In this document: positions 53,992 through 63,480 of the stretch, piece by piece
Layout: every line of letters starts with the position of its first letter
How positions within the stretch are numbered: position 1 is the stretch's first letter
Assembly: GCF_001412575.1 (NCBI RefSeq)
Contig: NZ_CP011834.1
Location: 2,170,001 to 2,234,000 of the forward strand
Direction: 5' to 3'
DNA length: 64,000 nucleotides
Source of the DNA: Limnohabitans sp. 103DPR2
GTDB taxonomy: Bacteria; Pseudomonadota; Gammaproteobacteria; Burkholderiales; Burkholderiaceae_C
The notes under the pieces: model-generated
What the model was told of the DNA's origin: nothing
Database searches by the model: none
Seen by the model: the letters and a program-made list of their open reading frames with translations, nothing else
Program-made: the position numbers and the translations under genes

Positions 53992-55513
53992 GGGCTGCTT
54001 TGGCACCCTCACCGGCCGCAATCACAATTTGTTTGTACGGCACGGTGGTGCAATCGCCCGCGGCAAACACGCCTGGCACGTTGGTATGACCCTTGGCATC
54101 CACCACAATCTCACCGAATTTGCTTAGCTCAAAAGTGTCCTTTAAAAACTCGGTGTTGGGGATCAAACCAATTTGAACGAACACACCTTCTAAGGCCACG
54201 TGGTGTTCTTCTCCAGACACACGATCTTTGAAACGAATGCCATTGACAACACTGCCGTCGCCGGTAATTTCGGTGGTTTGCGCGTTGGTGTGAATGGTGA
54301 CGTTATTCAAGCTCTTGAGCTTGTTCACCAGCACCGCATCGGCCTTGAGTTGATCGGCAAACTCAATGACGGTGACGTGGGCCACGATACCAGCCAAATC
54401 AATGGCCGCTTCAATGCCAGAGTTACCACCGCCAATGACCGCAGTACGCTTGCCCTTGAACAAAGGACCATCGCAATGTGGGCAGTACGCCACGCCTTTG
54501 TTTTTGTACTCTTGCTCGCCAGGTACATTGACATTGCGCCAGCGAGCGCCGGTTGAAAGAATCACGGTGCGTGCACTCAATGCGCCGCCATTTTCCATTT
54601 GTACTTGAATCAGGCCGCCAGGCTCTGTGGCGGGTACCACTTTGGCTGCCTTCTGTAAATTCATGATATCGACACCGTAGTGGCGAACTTGTTGCTCTAA
54701 GGCCGCGCCAAATTTGGGACCGTCTGTCTCCAAAACAGAGATGTAGTTTTCAATGGCCATGGTGTCGTTCACTTGACCGCCAAATCGCTCTGCCGCCACA
54801 CCCACGCGAATGCCTTTGCGTGCAGCATAAACTGCAGCAGCAGCGCCTGCAGGACCGCCGCCCACAATCAACACATCAAAGGCTTTTTTGGCACTCAGTT
54901 TGGCGGCTTCACGGTCTGCTGCGCCCGTGTCCAATTTGGCCACGATCTCTTCCACACTCATGCGACCTGAACCAAAGACTTTGCCGTTCAAGAACACCAT
55001 GGGAACGGCCATGATTTCGCGTTCGGTGACTTCTTGCTGAAAAGCACCGCCTTCAATCACAACGGTCTTGACCTTAGGGTTGAAGATGGCCATCAGCGAC
55101 AAAGCCTGCACCACGTCTGGGCAGTTGTGGCAAGACATAGACATGTAGACCTCAAAATTGAAGTCGCCATCCAAGGCTTTGATGGCATCGAGCACGTCTT
55201 GCTCAACCTTGGGTGGATGGCCACCCGTCCAGAGCAAAGCCAAGACCAAAGAGGTGAACTCGTGACCCAATGGCAAGCCAGCAAAACGCACACCCTGTGT
55301 TTCGCCTTCACGCGCCACCACAAAGGATGGTTTACGAGCGTCACTGCCGGAGGTGTCCAATGACACTTTGTCTGACAAACTCACAATGGTTTCGAGCAGG
55401 CTGCGCATTTCCACACCTGTTTCGCTGTCGTCCAAAGTAGCGACCAATCGGATGGGGTTTCGCAACATGCCCAAGTAGGTTTGCAATTGCGATTTGAGTG
55501 TGTCGTCTAACAT
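53948..55513 (-). CDS. ahpF: Alkyl hydroperoxide reductase subunit F
   Basis: NADH-dependent flavoprotein that re-reduces AhpC. 521 residues. An N-terminal double thioredoxin-like domain carries SCHNC. A FAD/NAD domain follows, with [31 protein letters not shown] (redox CxxC) and [18 protein letters not shown]. The end is [38 protein letters not shown] precedes the ATG at 55511-55513. ahpC is upstream, 178 bp away. Confidence 0.96.
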   Translation of the reverse strand: MLDDTLKSQLQTYLGMLRNPIRLVATLDDSETGVEMRSLLETIVSLSDKVSLDTSGSDARKPSFVVAREGETQGVRFAGLPLGHEFTSLVLALLWTGGHPPKVEQDVLDAIKALDGDFNFEVYMSMSCHNCPDVVQALSLMAIFNPKVKTVVIEGGAFQQEVTEREIMAVPMVFLNGKVFGSGRMSVEEIVAKLDTGAADREAAKLSAKKAFDVLIVGGGPAGAAAAVYAARKGIRVGVAAERFGGQVNDTMAIENYISVLETDGPKFGAALEQQVRHYGVDIMNLQKAAKVVPATEPGGLIQVQMENGGALSARTVILSTGARWRNVNVPGEQEYKNKGVAYCPHCDGPLFKGKRTAVIGGGNSGIEAAIDLAGIVAHVTVIEFADQLKADAVLVNKLKSLNNVTIHTNAQTTEITGDGSVVNGIRFKDRVSGEEHHVALEGVFVQIGLIPNTEFLKDTFELSKFGEIVVDAKGHTNVPGVFAAGDCTTVPYKQIVIAAGEGAKAALSAFDHLIRTPVAA

Positions 55514-55659
55514 GTATTTCTCCTGATGCTGTGTCTGTTTCAAGTCGATGCGCTGCCAGACCCACGCTAGAACGCAGGTCTTAAAGCTGGGACTTCATGT
55601 GGGAATGGGTTGAGGGGAGGACACACAGCCATTCAACGGCCAGATGCCCTTCCCACAAC

Positions 55660-55675
55660 GCCCTGTTACCAGGGC
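55660..55675 (-). other. Intercistronic hairpin between ahpC and ahpF
   Basis: GCCCTG-TTAC-CAGGGC, a six-base perfect stem without a following T-run, 17 bp after the ahpC stop. It could lower read-through into ahpF or protect the ahpC mRNA. The remaining 55514-55659 bases show nothing else clear. Confidence 0.5.
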
Positions 55676-55691
55676 ATTGAAGGTTTGGAAA

Positions 55692-56255
55692 TTAGATCTT
55701 GCCGACCAAGTCCAAAGAAGGTGTCAAAGTCTTAGCGCCTTCTTTCCACTTAGCGGGGCAAACTTGACCGGGGTTAGCGGCTGTGTACTGAGCAGCTGTC
55801 AACTTGCGCAGTGTTTCAGACACGTCACGTGCGATTTCATTGGAGTGCACTTCCATGGTCTTGATGATGCCGTCTGGATTGATCACGAAGGTACCGCGCA
55901 AAGCCAGGCCGTCTTCTTCAATGTGCACGCCAAATGCACGTGTCAATTTGTGTGTAGGGTCGCCGATCAATGGGAACTTGGCTTTGCCCACTGCAGGGGA
56001 TGTCTCGTGCCACACTTTGTGTGAGAAGTGTGTGTCGGTGGTCACGATGTACACCTCTGCACCGGCCTTTTGGAAAGCTGCATAGTTTTCAGCAGCGTCT
56101 TCGATTTCTGTGGGGCAGTTGAAGGTGAAAGCAGCTGGCATGAAAATGAAGACGTTCCACTTGCCTTTGAGGCTGGCTTCTGTAACTTCAATGAACTTGC
56201 CATTGTGGAAAGCTTGGTTTTTGAAGGGCTGAACTTGTGTGTTGATGAGTGACAT
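55692..56255 (-). CDS. ahpC: Alkyl hydroperoxide reductase subunit C (peroxiredoxin)
   Basis: Typical two-Cys peroxiredoxin of 187 residues that reduces H2O2 and organic peroxides. The peroxidatic Cys is in FMPAAFTFNCPTEIEDAAENY and the resolving Cys in NPGQVCPAKWKEGAKTL. The conserved FPLIGDPTHKLTRAFGV and RGTFVINPDG are present. Start at ATG 56253-56255 (MSLINTQVQPFKNQAFHNG), the family start. Confidence 0.97.
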   Translation of the reverse strand: MSLINTQVQPFKNQAFHNGKFIEVTEASLKGKWNVFIFMPAAFTFNCPTEIEDAAENYAAFQKAGAEVYIVTTDTHFSHKVWHETSPAVGKAKFPLIGDPTHKLTRAFGVHIEEDGLALRGTFVINPDGIIKTMEVHSNEIARDVSETLRKLTAAQYTAANPGQVCPAKWKEGAKTLTPSLDLVGKI

Positions 56256-56454
56256 GGTTTTACTTAAGGTTGGTTGAACAAAAGGGTTAATGAGAAAACT
56301 CATTGGGCTCAATGCTAAACGCGAATGAAGACTCGCATGATTGGTAGTTTTTATGACCTCGATAGCCTGAGGTTACAAACGCCCTGAAAAAGCGTACAAA
56401 AATCAGCTGACAACCTGGCCAAAAGCTTCCTCTCAATAGGGCAAAAGTGCATAA

Positions 56455-56475
56455 TTGACGTTTACGTAACGTCAA
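56455..56475. promoter_or_regulatory. Strong palindrome upstream of the SDR gene (possible LiuR-type operator)
   Basis: TTGACGTT and AACGTCAA, perfect 8-bp arms, flank a TACGT centre, 20 bp before the ATG at 56495 and close to its ribosome site. The core resembles the ACGT-rich sites described for LiuR-type regulators of branched-chain amino acid and acyl-CoA breakdown; this match is from memory. Confidence 0.6.
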
Positions 56476-56494
56476 CTAAAAACAGGAGTGAACC

Positions 56495-57253
56495 ATGGAC
56501 ATTCAAGGCAAAGTTTTCATCGTGACAGGCGGGGCATCAGGTCTGGGCGAAGGCACGGCCCGCATGCTAGCGGCCAACGGCGGCAAAGTGGTCATTGCCG
56601 ACATGCAAGCCGAAAAAGGCGAAGCCATTGCCAAAGAATTGGGCGGCGCATTTGTGAAATGCGATGTGAGCAACGAGGCCGATGGCCAAGCTGTGGTTGC
56701 CAAGGCTGTCGCCATGGGCAAATTGGTGGGTTTGGTGAACTGTGCAGGCATTGCACCCGCAGAAAAAACAGTAGGGAAAAATGGCGCCCATTCCCTGGCC
56801 GTGTTCAGCAAAACCATCACTGTCAATTTGATCGGCAGTTTCAACATGATTCGTTTGGCCGCTGAAGCCATGTGCAAAAACGAACCTGAAGCAACTGGCG
56901 AGCGCGGCGTGATGATCTCCACGGCTTCTGTGGCTGCTTACGACGGCCAGATTGGTCAAGCGGCCTATTCCGCATCCAAAGGTGGCGTGGTGGGCATGAC
57001 ATTGCCGATTGCCCGTGACTTAGCCCGCAATGGCATTCGCAACATGACCATTGCACCCGGGATTTTTGGCACGCCCATGATGTTCGGCATGCCGCAAGAA
57101 GTACAAGACTCATTGGCAGCTTCTGTCCCCTTCCCTAGCCGTTTGGGTACCCCCAACGACTACGCCAAATTGGTCAAGCACATACTGGTCAATGACATGC
57201 TCAATGGCGAAGTGATTCGCTTGGACGGCGCCATTCGACTCGCACCGAAGTAA
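56495..57253 (+). CDS. Short-chain dehydrogenase, HSD10-like 3-hydroxyacyl-CoA dehydrogenase
   Basis: A 252-residue SDR. The NAD-binding motif is [13 protein letters not shown] and the catalytic Ser-Tyr-Lys is seen in [23 protein letters not shown]. The length, the [14 protein letters not shown] loop and the [12 protein letters not shown] segment are those of HSD17B10-like 2-methyl-3-hydroxybutyryl-CoA dehydrogenases, which act in isoleucine and short-chain fatty acid breakdown. Substrate is inferred from family resemblance. AGGAG precedes the ATG. Confidence 0.87.
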   Translation: MDIQGKVFIVTGGASGLGEGTARMLAANGGKVVIADMQAEKGEAIAKELGGAFVKCDVSNEADGQAVVAKAVAMGKLVGLVNCAGIAPAEKTVGKNGAHSLAVFSKTITVNLIGSFNMIRLAAEAMCKNEPEATGERGVMISTASVAAYDGQIGQAAYSASKGGVVGMTLPIARDLARNGIRNMTIAPGIFGTPMMFGMPQEVQDSLAASVPFPSRLGTPNDYAKLVKHILVNDMLNGEVIRLDGAIRLAPK

Positions 57254-57289
57254 GTCATACACTCTGCACTTCCATCAACGGAGTGCAGT

Positions 57290-59125
57290 ATGAAGTCCAT
57301 GAAGTACCGTAGCAGCCTTTGGGCTGCTGTTGCCATTTTGGTGTCAGGTTTAAGCGCTTGCGCCTCTAAGCAAGTCGCGTTCAACTACAACGCGCCAGAC
57401 ATCGAAGTTAGCTCGCTTGAATATCGAGAAAAACCTGGTTGGGCCACCAAGAGCTTTGCTGTCGCCGCAGCCAATCCATTGGCCACTGATGCAGGATATC
57501 AAGTATTGCAGGCAGGTGGCTCGGCCATCGATGCTGCTATTGCGGTTCAAATGGTATTGACACTGGTAGAACCTCAATCCAGTGGCATTGGCGGCGGTTC
57601 ATTTGTATTGCACCACGACGGTCAAAAAGTAGAGGCCTATGACGGCCGTGAAAGCGCGCCTGCTTCTGCCACAGACAAATTATTCTTAGATGCGCAAAGC
57701 AAGCCACTCCCCTTCATCGAAGGTGTTCTCAGTGGCTTGTCTGTTGGCGTTCCAGGAACCCTGAGCGTTTTAGAATTGGCACACAAAGAACATGGCAAAT
57801 TACCATGGGCCACATTGATGCAACCAGCCATTCAGCTGGCTGAGCAAGGCTTCAAGTTGAGCCCGCACTTGCACAGAGCACTGCTTTCTGAAAATTTCCT
57901 CATGAAAGACCCGGTGGCTGCAAGTTACTTTTATGATCATCAAGGTAAGCCACATCCTGTCGGCTATGTACTGAAAAATCCAGAATTGGCAGCCGTCTTT
58001 CGTGACATTGCAGCTCGAGGATCGCAAGCTCTAAAGCAAGGCCCAGTGGCCGAGGCTTTGGTGCAAAAAGTCCGGCAGCACCCCACACGTCCGGGCAGCA
58101 TGACGCTGCAAGACTTGGCAAATTACAAAGCCAAAAAACGCGAGCCCTTGTGCTTTGATCACGCAGTGCAAACCACAGGCAAAACCTACCAGCTCTGCGG
58201 CTTTCCACCTCCCAGTTCAGGCACCTTGGCCATCGGTCAAATGTTGGGGATTTTGAACAATACGCCCGCAGGCAAGATGCCGCTTGAACAAGGACTGCCG
58301 TCCTCTGATTGGTTGCACTTCTACACAGAAGCTGCACGATTGGCATTTGCAGACCGTGGTCAATTTGTGGCCGACCCCGACTTTGTCCAAGCGCCAGGCG
58401 GCGATTGGAAAAACATGCTGAATCCGACTTATCTAAAACAACGCAGCAGCTTGATTGGGAACCAAAGCATGAAGGTGGCAAAGCCCGGCAATCCTGCTGG
58501 CACCAGAACCGCTTTTGGACCCATGCCAGCGCAAGAAGAATACGGCACCAGTCACATCAGTGTGATCGACAAGGACGGCAACGCAGTTGCGATGACCACC
58601 ACCATTGAAGCGGTATTTGGTTCTAGGTTGATGGTCAATTCTGGAAAAGGTCGCCATGGCGGTTTCTTGCTCAACAACGAACTGACCGACTTCAGTTTTT
58701 CACCCACCGATGCGCAGGGCCTGCCCATTGCCAATCGCGTGGAAGCTGGCAAGCGTCCACGCTCTTCTATGTCGCCTACGTTGGTGTTTGAAAAGGACTC
58801 AGGCAAACTGAAAATGACCGGGGGCAGTCCAGGCGGCGCCGTGATCATTCACTACACCGGCAAGCTGTTGATTGGCACTTTGCAATGGGGCTTGAACACC
58901 CAGCAAGCCATCAGCTTGCCCAACTTCAGTTCATTGAACGGCCCCACCATTTTGGAAGAGAAACGTTTTCCAGAAAGCACGATCAAGGCTCTGCAGGGCA
59001 AAGGGCATGACGTGCGTGAAACGCCCTTGCCCAGTGGCCTTCAAGCGATTGAAGTGACGCCAACAGGCTTCTTTGGCGGCGCTGACCCAAGACGCGAAGG
59101 TGTTGTCATGGGCCCCAAGCCCTGA
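57290..59125 (+). CDS. ggt: Gamma-glutamyltransferase (lipoprotein form)
   Basis: N-terminal nucleophile hydrolase that cleaves the gamma-glutamyl bond of glutathione in the periplasm. 611 residues starting with a lipoprotein signal (VSGLSACAS). The large-subunit pattern AIDAAIAVQMVLTLVEPQSSGIGGGSF is followed by the autocatalytic cleavage site EEYGTSHISVID, where Thr becomes the new N terminus, and then RSSMSPTLVF. GGAG lies just before the ATG. The stop codon abuts the acs stop without a gap. Confidence 0.95.
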   Translation: MKSMKYRSSLWAAVAILVSGLSACASKQVAFNYNAPDIEVSSLEYREKPGWATKSFAVAAANPLATDAGYQVLQAGGSAIDAAIAVQMVLTLVEPQSSGIGGGSFVLHHDGQKVEAYDGRESAPASATDKLFLDAQSKPLPFIEGVLSGLSVGVPGTLSVLELAHKEHGKLPWATLMQPAIQLAEQGFKLSPHLHRALLSENFLMKDPVAASYFYDHQGKPHPVGYVLKNPELAAVFRDIAARGSQALKQGPVAEALVQKVRQHPTRPGSMTLQDLANYKAKKREPLCFDHAVQTTGKTYQLCGFPPPSSGTLAIGQMLGILNNTPAGKMPLEQGLPSSDWLHFYTEAARLAFADRGQFVADPDFVQAPGGDWKNMLNPTYLKQRSSLIGNQSMKVAKPGNPAGTRTAFGPMPAQEEYGTSHISVIDKDGNAVAMTTTIEAVFGSRLMVNSGKGRHGGFLLNNELTDFSFSPTDAQGLPIANRVEAGKRPRSSMSPTLVFEKDSGKLKMTGGSPGGAVIIHYTGKLLIGTLQWGLNTQQAISLPNFSSLNGPTILEEKRFPESTIKALQGKGHDVRETPLPSGLQAIEVTPTGFFGGADPRREGVVMGPKP

Positions 59126-61087
59126 TCAATACGCTTGGCCCAGTTGTCCCAAGATCGCTGGGTTTTCCAAGGTACTGATGTCTTGCGTAATTTCTTCGCC
59201 TTTGGCCAAGCTGCGCAGCAAACGGCGCATGATTTTGCCGGAGCGTGTCTTGGGCAAGTTCTCGCCAAAACGAATGTCTTTGGGCTTGGCAATCGGGCCA
59301 ATTTCTTTGGCGATGTGATCGCGCAGTTGTTTGGCAATGGCCTTGCCTTCGTCGCCTGTTGGCAAGGGGCGCTTGAGAACCACAAACGCGCAGATGGCCT
59401 CACCTGTGGTGTCATCCGGACGACCCACCACAGCGGCTTCGGCCACCAGCTCGGTGCAGCTGACCAAGGCAGATTCAATTTCCATGGTGCCCATGCGGTG
59501 ACCCGACACGTTCAACACATCGTCAATGCGACCGGTGATGGTGAAGTAGCCTGATTCGGCATCACGAATGGCACCGTCGCCGGCCAAGTAGTACTTGCCC
59601 TTAAAGTCATCGGGGTAGTAGCTCTTCACGAATCGATCTGGGTCACCCCAGATGGTGCGAATCATGGAGGGCCAGGGGCGCTTAACCACCAAGATACCAC
59701 CTTGGCCGTTGGGCATGTCTTTGCCCGTTTCGTCCACGATGGCGGCTTGAATGCCTGGGAAAGGCAGTGTGCAGGAACCGGGCACCATGGGTGTCACACC
59801 AGGCAATGGCGTGATCATGTGACCACCGGTTTCGGTTTGCCAGAAGGTGTCGACGATGGGGCAACGACCGCCGCCCACGTGCTGGTGATACCACTCCCAC
59901 GCGGCGGGGTTGATGGGCTCGCCCACAGAACCGAGCAAACGCAAGCTGCTGAGGTTGTAGCTCTTTGGATGCACTGCATCGTTGGCTTCAGCGGCTTTGA
60001 TCAAGGAACGAATGGCAGTTGGTGCTGTGTAGAAAATGGAAACCTTGTGGTCTTGAATCATTTTCCAGAAGCGACCTGCGTCTGGGTAGGTGGGCACACC
60101 TTCAAACACAATTTCAGTGCCGCCCAAAGCCAAGGGGCCGTAGGTGATGTAAGTGTGGCCCGTGACCCAACCGATGTCGGCCGTGCACCAGAACACATCG
60201 TCTTGCTTCAAATCGAAAGTCCATTTGGTGGTGAGTGCTGCGTGCAGCAAGTAGCCACCCGTAGAGTGCTGAACGCCTTTAGGTTTACCCGTTGAGCCAG
60301 AGGTGTACAACAAGAACAAAGGATGCTCTGCGCTCACCCACTCTGGCTCGCAAGTTGTTGCTTGCTTGGCGATCAAGTCGTGCATCCAAGTGTCGCGGCC
60401 AGCAGTCATGGCCACAACAGCGCCACTGCGTTTGACGACCAGGACATTCTTGATGCTGTCGCAACCACCCAATGACAAAGCTTCGTCCACAATGGATTTG
60501 AGGGGCAACTGCTTGCCACCGCGAATTTGGTGGTCAGCTGTGATCACGGCTTTGGCGCCTGTGTCCTCAATGCGATCGCGCAATGACTGGGCAGAGAAGC
60601 CACCGAACACCACAGAGTGTGTCGCGCCAATGCGCGCGCAGGCTTGCATGGCTGCCACGCCGTCGATGGACATGGAAATGTAGATGACAACGCGGTCACC
60701 CTTTTGGATGCCAATGGACTTGAGGCCGTTGGCAATTTGGCACGTTTTGGCCAACAATTCGTTGTAAGTGATGCGCGTGACTTCGCCGCCGTCGGCTTCA
60801 AAAATCAAGGCAGTTTTGTTGCCGAGGCCTTTTTCAATGTTGCGGTCCAAGCAGTTGTAGGAGGCATTCAATGTGCCATCTTCAAACCACTTGAAAAATG
60901 GCGCCTTGGATTCGTCCAGAACTTTGGTGAAAGGCGTTTTCCAAGTAATCAGCTCCTTGGCCAAACGTGCCCAGTAGCCTTCGTAGTCGGTTTCAGCCTC
61001 TTGGCACAGGGCAAGGTAAGCAGGCATGCCTGAAATATGGGCATTTTTGACGAAGTCAGCACTGGGTTGGTAAACGGTGGCGCTCAT
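59126..61087 (-). CDS. acs: Acetyl-CoA synthetase
   Basis: AMP-forming acetate-CoA ligase, 653 residues. [20 protein letters not shown] is the AMP-binding core, [16 protein letters not shown] and [10 protein letters not shown] form the acetate site, and [16 protein letters not shown] holds the lysine acetylated in enteric homologues. The conserved N-terminal F-W-x-R-region reads [15 protein letters not shown]. High identity with the bacterial Acs family. It is monocistronic and divergent from the YqhA-like gene. Confidence 0.97.
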   Translation of the reverse strand: MSATVYQPSADFVKNAHISGMPAYLALCQEAETDYEGYWARLAKELITWKTPFTKVLDESKAPFFKWFEDGTLNASYNCLDRNIEKGLGNKTALIFEADGGEVTRITYNELLAKTCQIANGLKSIGIQKGDRVVIYISMSIDGVAAMQACARIGATHSVVFGGFSAQSLRDRIEDTGAKAVITADHQIRGGKQLPLKSIVDEALSLGGCDSIKNVLVVKRSGAVVAMTAGRDTWMHDLIAKQATTCEPEWVSAEHPLFLLYTSGSTGKPKGVQHSTGGYLLHAALTTKWTFDLKQDDVFWCTADIGWVTGHTYITYGPLALGGTEIVFEGVPTYPDAGRFWKMIQDHKVSIFYTAPTAIRSLIKAAEANDAVHPKSYNLSSLRLLGSVGEPINPAAWEWYHQHVGGGRCPIVDTFWQTETGGHMITPLPGVTPMVPGSCTLPFPGIQAAIVDETGKDMPNGQGGILVVKRPWPSMIRTIWGDPDRFVKSYYPDDFKGKYYLAGDGAIRDAESGYFTITGRIDDVLNVSGHRMGTMEIESALVSCTELVAEAAVVGRPDDTTGEAICAFVVLKRPLPTGDEGKAIAKQLRDHIAKEIGPIAKPKDIRFGENLPKTRSGKIMRRLLRSLAKGEEITQDISTLENPAILGQLGQAY

Positions 61088-61239
61088 TCTGTGTCTCCTA
61101 GGGGAACTTGTTCGAAATAATCACCATGAATGTCGGTCTTGGCTCTTACATACCCCTGACTGACACCATTCTTTCAAGGGTCGGGCCACAGATAGCCCTC
61201 AGGGGTAGGAACGCCCCTTAAAATCCGGAATTACCCTCA

Positions 61240-61863
61240 ATGAGCATCACCATGGCCGACAAACCCAAACTCAACCCTGCAGCCACGCCCCTTCGCCCTC
61301 TGCCCAAGTTGATCTTCGCCAGTCGTTGGTTACAACTGCCTTTGTACCTTGGCCTGATTGCAGCCCAAGCTGTCTACGCTTTTCACTTTTGGGTTGAGCT
61401 GGTTCATTTGCTGGAGGCCGCCTTTGGCAGTCAGGCCGCGTTGGAAGCCCTGATTTCCAGCATCGGCTACAAAGCCGACGCACCCGTGACCCACCTCAAT
61501 GAAACCGTCATCATGTTGGTGGTTTTGGCCCTGATCGACGTGGTCATGATTTCCAATTTGCTCATCATGGTCATTGTGGGCGGCTATGAAACCTTTGTGT
61601 CCCGCATGAATTTAGAGGGGCACCCCGACCAGCCTGAATGGCTGGACCATGTGAATGCCTCCGTTTTGAAAGTCAAATTGGGAACCGCCATCATTGGCAT
61701 CAGTTCCATTCATTTGCTCAAAACCTTCATCAATGCGGCCAACTACAGCGAAAAAGTTTTGATGTGGCAAACCATCATTCACATCACCTTTTTGCTCAGC
61801 GCCATCGCCATTGCATACACCGACAAGCTGATGTCGCACCATGACAAAGTTGAAACGCATTGA
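61240..61863 (+). CDS. YqhA family membrane protein (UPF0114/TIGR00645)
   Basis: A 207-residue protein with four predicted transmembrane helices and the family stretches [17 protein letters not shown] and [16 protein letters not shown] [26 protein letters not shown], then [21 protein letters not shown]. No function is established for the family. Start at ATG 61240; an internal ATG at 61252 is possible. It is probably cotranscribed with fumarase, 63 bp downstream. Confidence 0.88.
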   Translation: MSITMADKPKLNPAATPLRPLPKLIFASRWLQLPLYLGLIAAQAVYAFHFWVELVHLLEAAFGSQAALEALISSIGYKADAPVTHLNETVIMLVVLALIDVVMISNLLIMVIVGGYETFVSRMNLEGHPDQPEWLDHVNASVLKVKLGTAIIGISSIHLLKTFINAANYSEKVLMWQTIIHITFLLSAIAIAYTDKLMSHHDKVETH

Positions 61864-61926
61864 ATCGGCAAGCTGAATTTGCCGAGACTCCTTATCCAAT
61901 TCAAATAGACCTCGTGAAAGACTGAC

Positions 61927-63480
61927 ATGACGACTTTGATCAAACAAGAAGACCTGGTTGAATCCGTTGCAGCGGCCCTGCAATACATCAGCTACTACCA
62001 CCCTGCCGATTTCATTTCACATTTGGCCAGTGCCTATCACCGCGAGCAAAGCCCAGCTGCCAAAGACGCGATTGCGCAAATTTTGACCAACAGCAAAATG
62101 AGCGCCATTGGTCACCGCCCAATTTGCCAAGACACCGGCATTGTCAATGTGTTTTTAAAAATCGGCATGGACATCAAGTTCGACAACTTCACAGGCAGCC
62201 TGGAAGACGCCATCAACGAAGGTGTCCGACGCGGTTACAACTATGCTGACAACATGCTGCGCGCATCTGTCGTCGCCGACCCCGAATTTGCCCGTAAGAA
62301 CACGCAAGACAACTCCCCCGCGGTCATCTTCACGCAAATCGTTCCCGGCAACAAATTGGACATCACAGTGGCAGCCAAAGGTGGCGGCAGTGAGAACAAG
62401 TCGAAGATGGTCATGCTCAACCCCAGTGACAGCGTGATTGATTGGGTCTTGAAAACAGTGCCCACCATGGGTGCAGGCTGGTGCCCGCCAGGCATGTTGG
62501 GCATTGGCATTGGCGGCACAGCTGAAAAAGCCGTGTTGATGGCCAAAGAAAGTTTGATGGACGATTTGGACATGTACCAGTTGCTTGAGAAATCAAGCAA
62601 GGGCGAGAAGCTGACGCAAGTCGACAACATGCGCTTGGAAATTTACGAGAAGGTCAATGCATTGGGCATTGGCGCGCAAGGTTTGGGCGGCCTCACCACC
62701 GTGCTCGACGTCAAGATCAAGATGTACCCTACCCACGCAGCCAGCAAGCCAGTGGCCATGATTCCAAATTGCGCGGCTACACGTCACGCGCACTTTGTGA
62801 TGGACGGCTCTGGTCCTGTTTATTTGGATGTGCCATCACTCGATTTGTGGCCAGATGTGAACTGGACGCCTGACACAGAAAAGAGCAAGCGCGTTGACCT
62901 GAACGCCCTCACGCCTGCCGAAGTGGCCAGCTGGAAACCTGGTCAAACCCTGCTGCTCAACGGCAAGATGCTGACAGGCCGCGATGCTGCCCACAAGCGC
63001 ATTCAAGACATGTTGGCCAAGGGCGAGAAGTTACCGGTCGACTTCACCAACCGCGTCATCTACTACGTTGGCCCCGTGGATCCCATCAAGGGCGAAGCTG
63101 TGGGTCCTGCAGGCCCAACGACCGCCACGCGCATGGACAAGTTCACAGAGATGATGCTGGCCCAAACCGGCCTCATTGCCATGGTGGGCAAAGCAGAGCG
63201 CGGCCCTGTTGCCATTGAAGCCATTCAAAAGCACAAGTCTGCTTATTTGATGGCCGTGGGCGGTGCTGCTTACTTGGTCTCCAAAGCCATCAAACATGCC
63301 AAGGTGGTGGGCTTTGCCGACCTGGGCATGGAAGCCATTTACGAATTCGATGTGGTCGACATGCCCGTCACAGTGGCGGTGGACTCTGGTGGCACCAGCG
63401 CGCACATTACAGGCCCCGCCGAGTGGCAAAAACGCATCGCAACGGGTGAATTCAAAGGCATCAAAGTTGCCAGCAACTGA
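61927..63480 (+). CDS. fumA: Fumarate hydratase class I (iron-sulfur)
   Basis: Interconverts fumarate and malate in the TCA cycle. 517 residues. The [4Fe-4S] ligands lie in RPICQDTGI (C67), GAGWCPPGM and MIPNCAATRH. The C-terminal beta domain has YYVGPVDPIKGEAVGPAGPTTATRMD. Both the alpha and beta parts are in one chain, as in FumA/B. The 3' end overlaps the murI start. Confidence 0.96.
   Translation: MTTLIKQEDLVESVAAALQYISYYHPADFISHLASAYHREQSPAAKDAIAQILTNSKMSAIGHRPICQDTGIVNVFLKIGMDIKFDNFTGSLEDAINEGVRRGYNYADNMLRASVVADPEFARKNTQDNSPAVIFTQIVPGNKLDITVAAKGGGSENKSKMVMLNPSDSVIDWVLKTVPTMGAGWCPPGMLGIGIGGTAEKAVLMAKESLMDDLDMYQLLEKSSKGEKLTQVDNMRLEIYEKVNALGIGAQGLGGLTTVLDVKIKMYPTHAASKPVAMIPNCAATRHAHFVMDGSGPVYLDVPSLDLWPDVNWTPDTEKSKRVDLNALTPAEVASWKPGQTLLLNGKMLTGRDAAHKRIQDMLAKGEKLPVDFTNRVIYYVGPVDPIKGEAVGPAGPTTATRMDKFTEMMLAQTGLIAMVGKAERGPVAIEAIQKHKSAYLMAVGGAAYLVSKAIKHAKVVGFADLGMEAIYEFDVVDMPVTVAVDSGGTSAHITGPAEWQKRIATGEFKGIKVASN

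Noticed and set aside
56330..56385. Possible OxyR site upstream of ahpC
   Set aside because: ATAG/TTAC half-sites are present, but the spacing does not follow the four-element OxyR pattern, so it is not reported as a feature.
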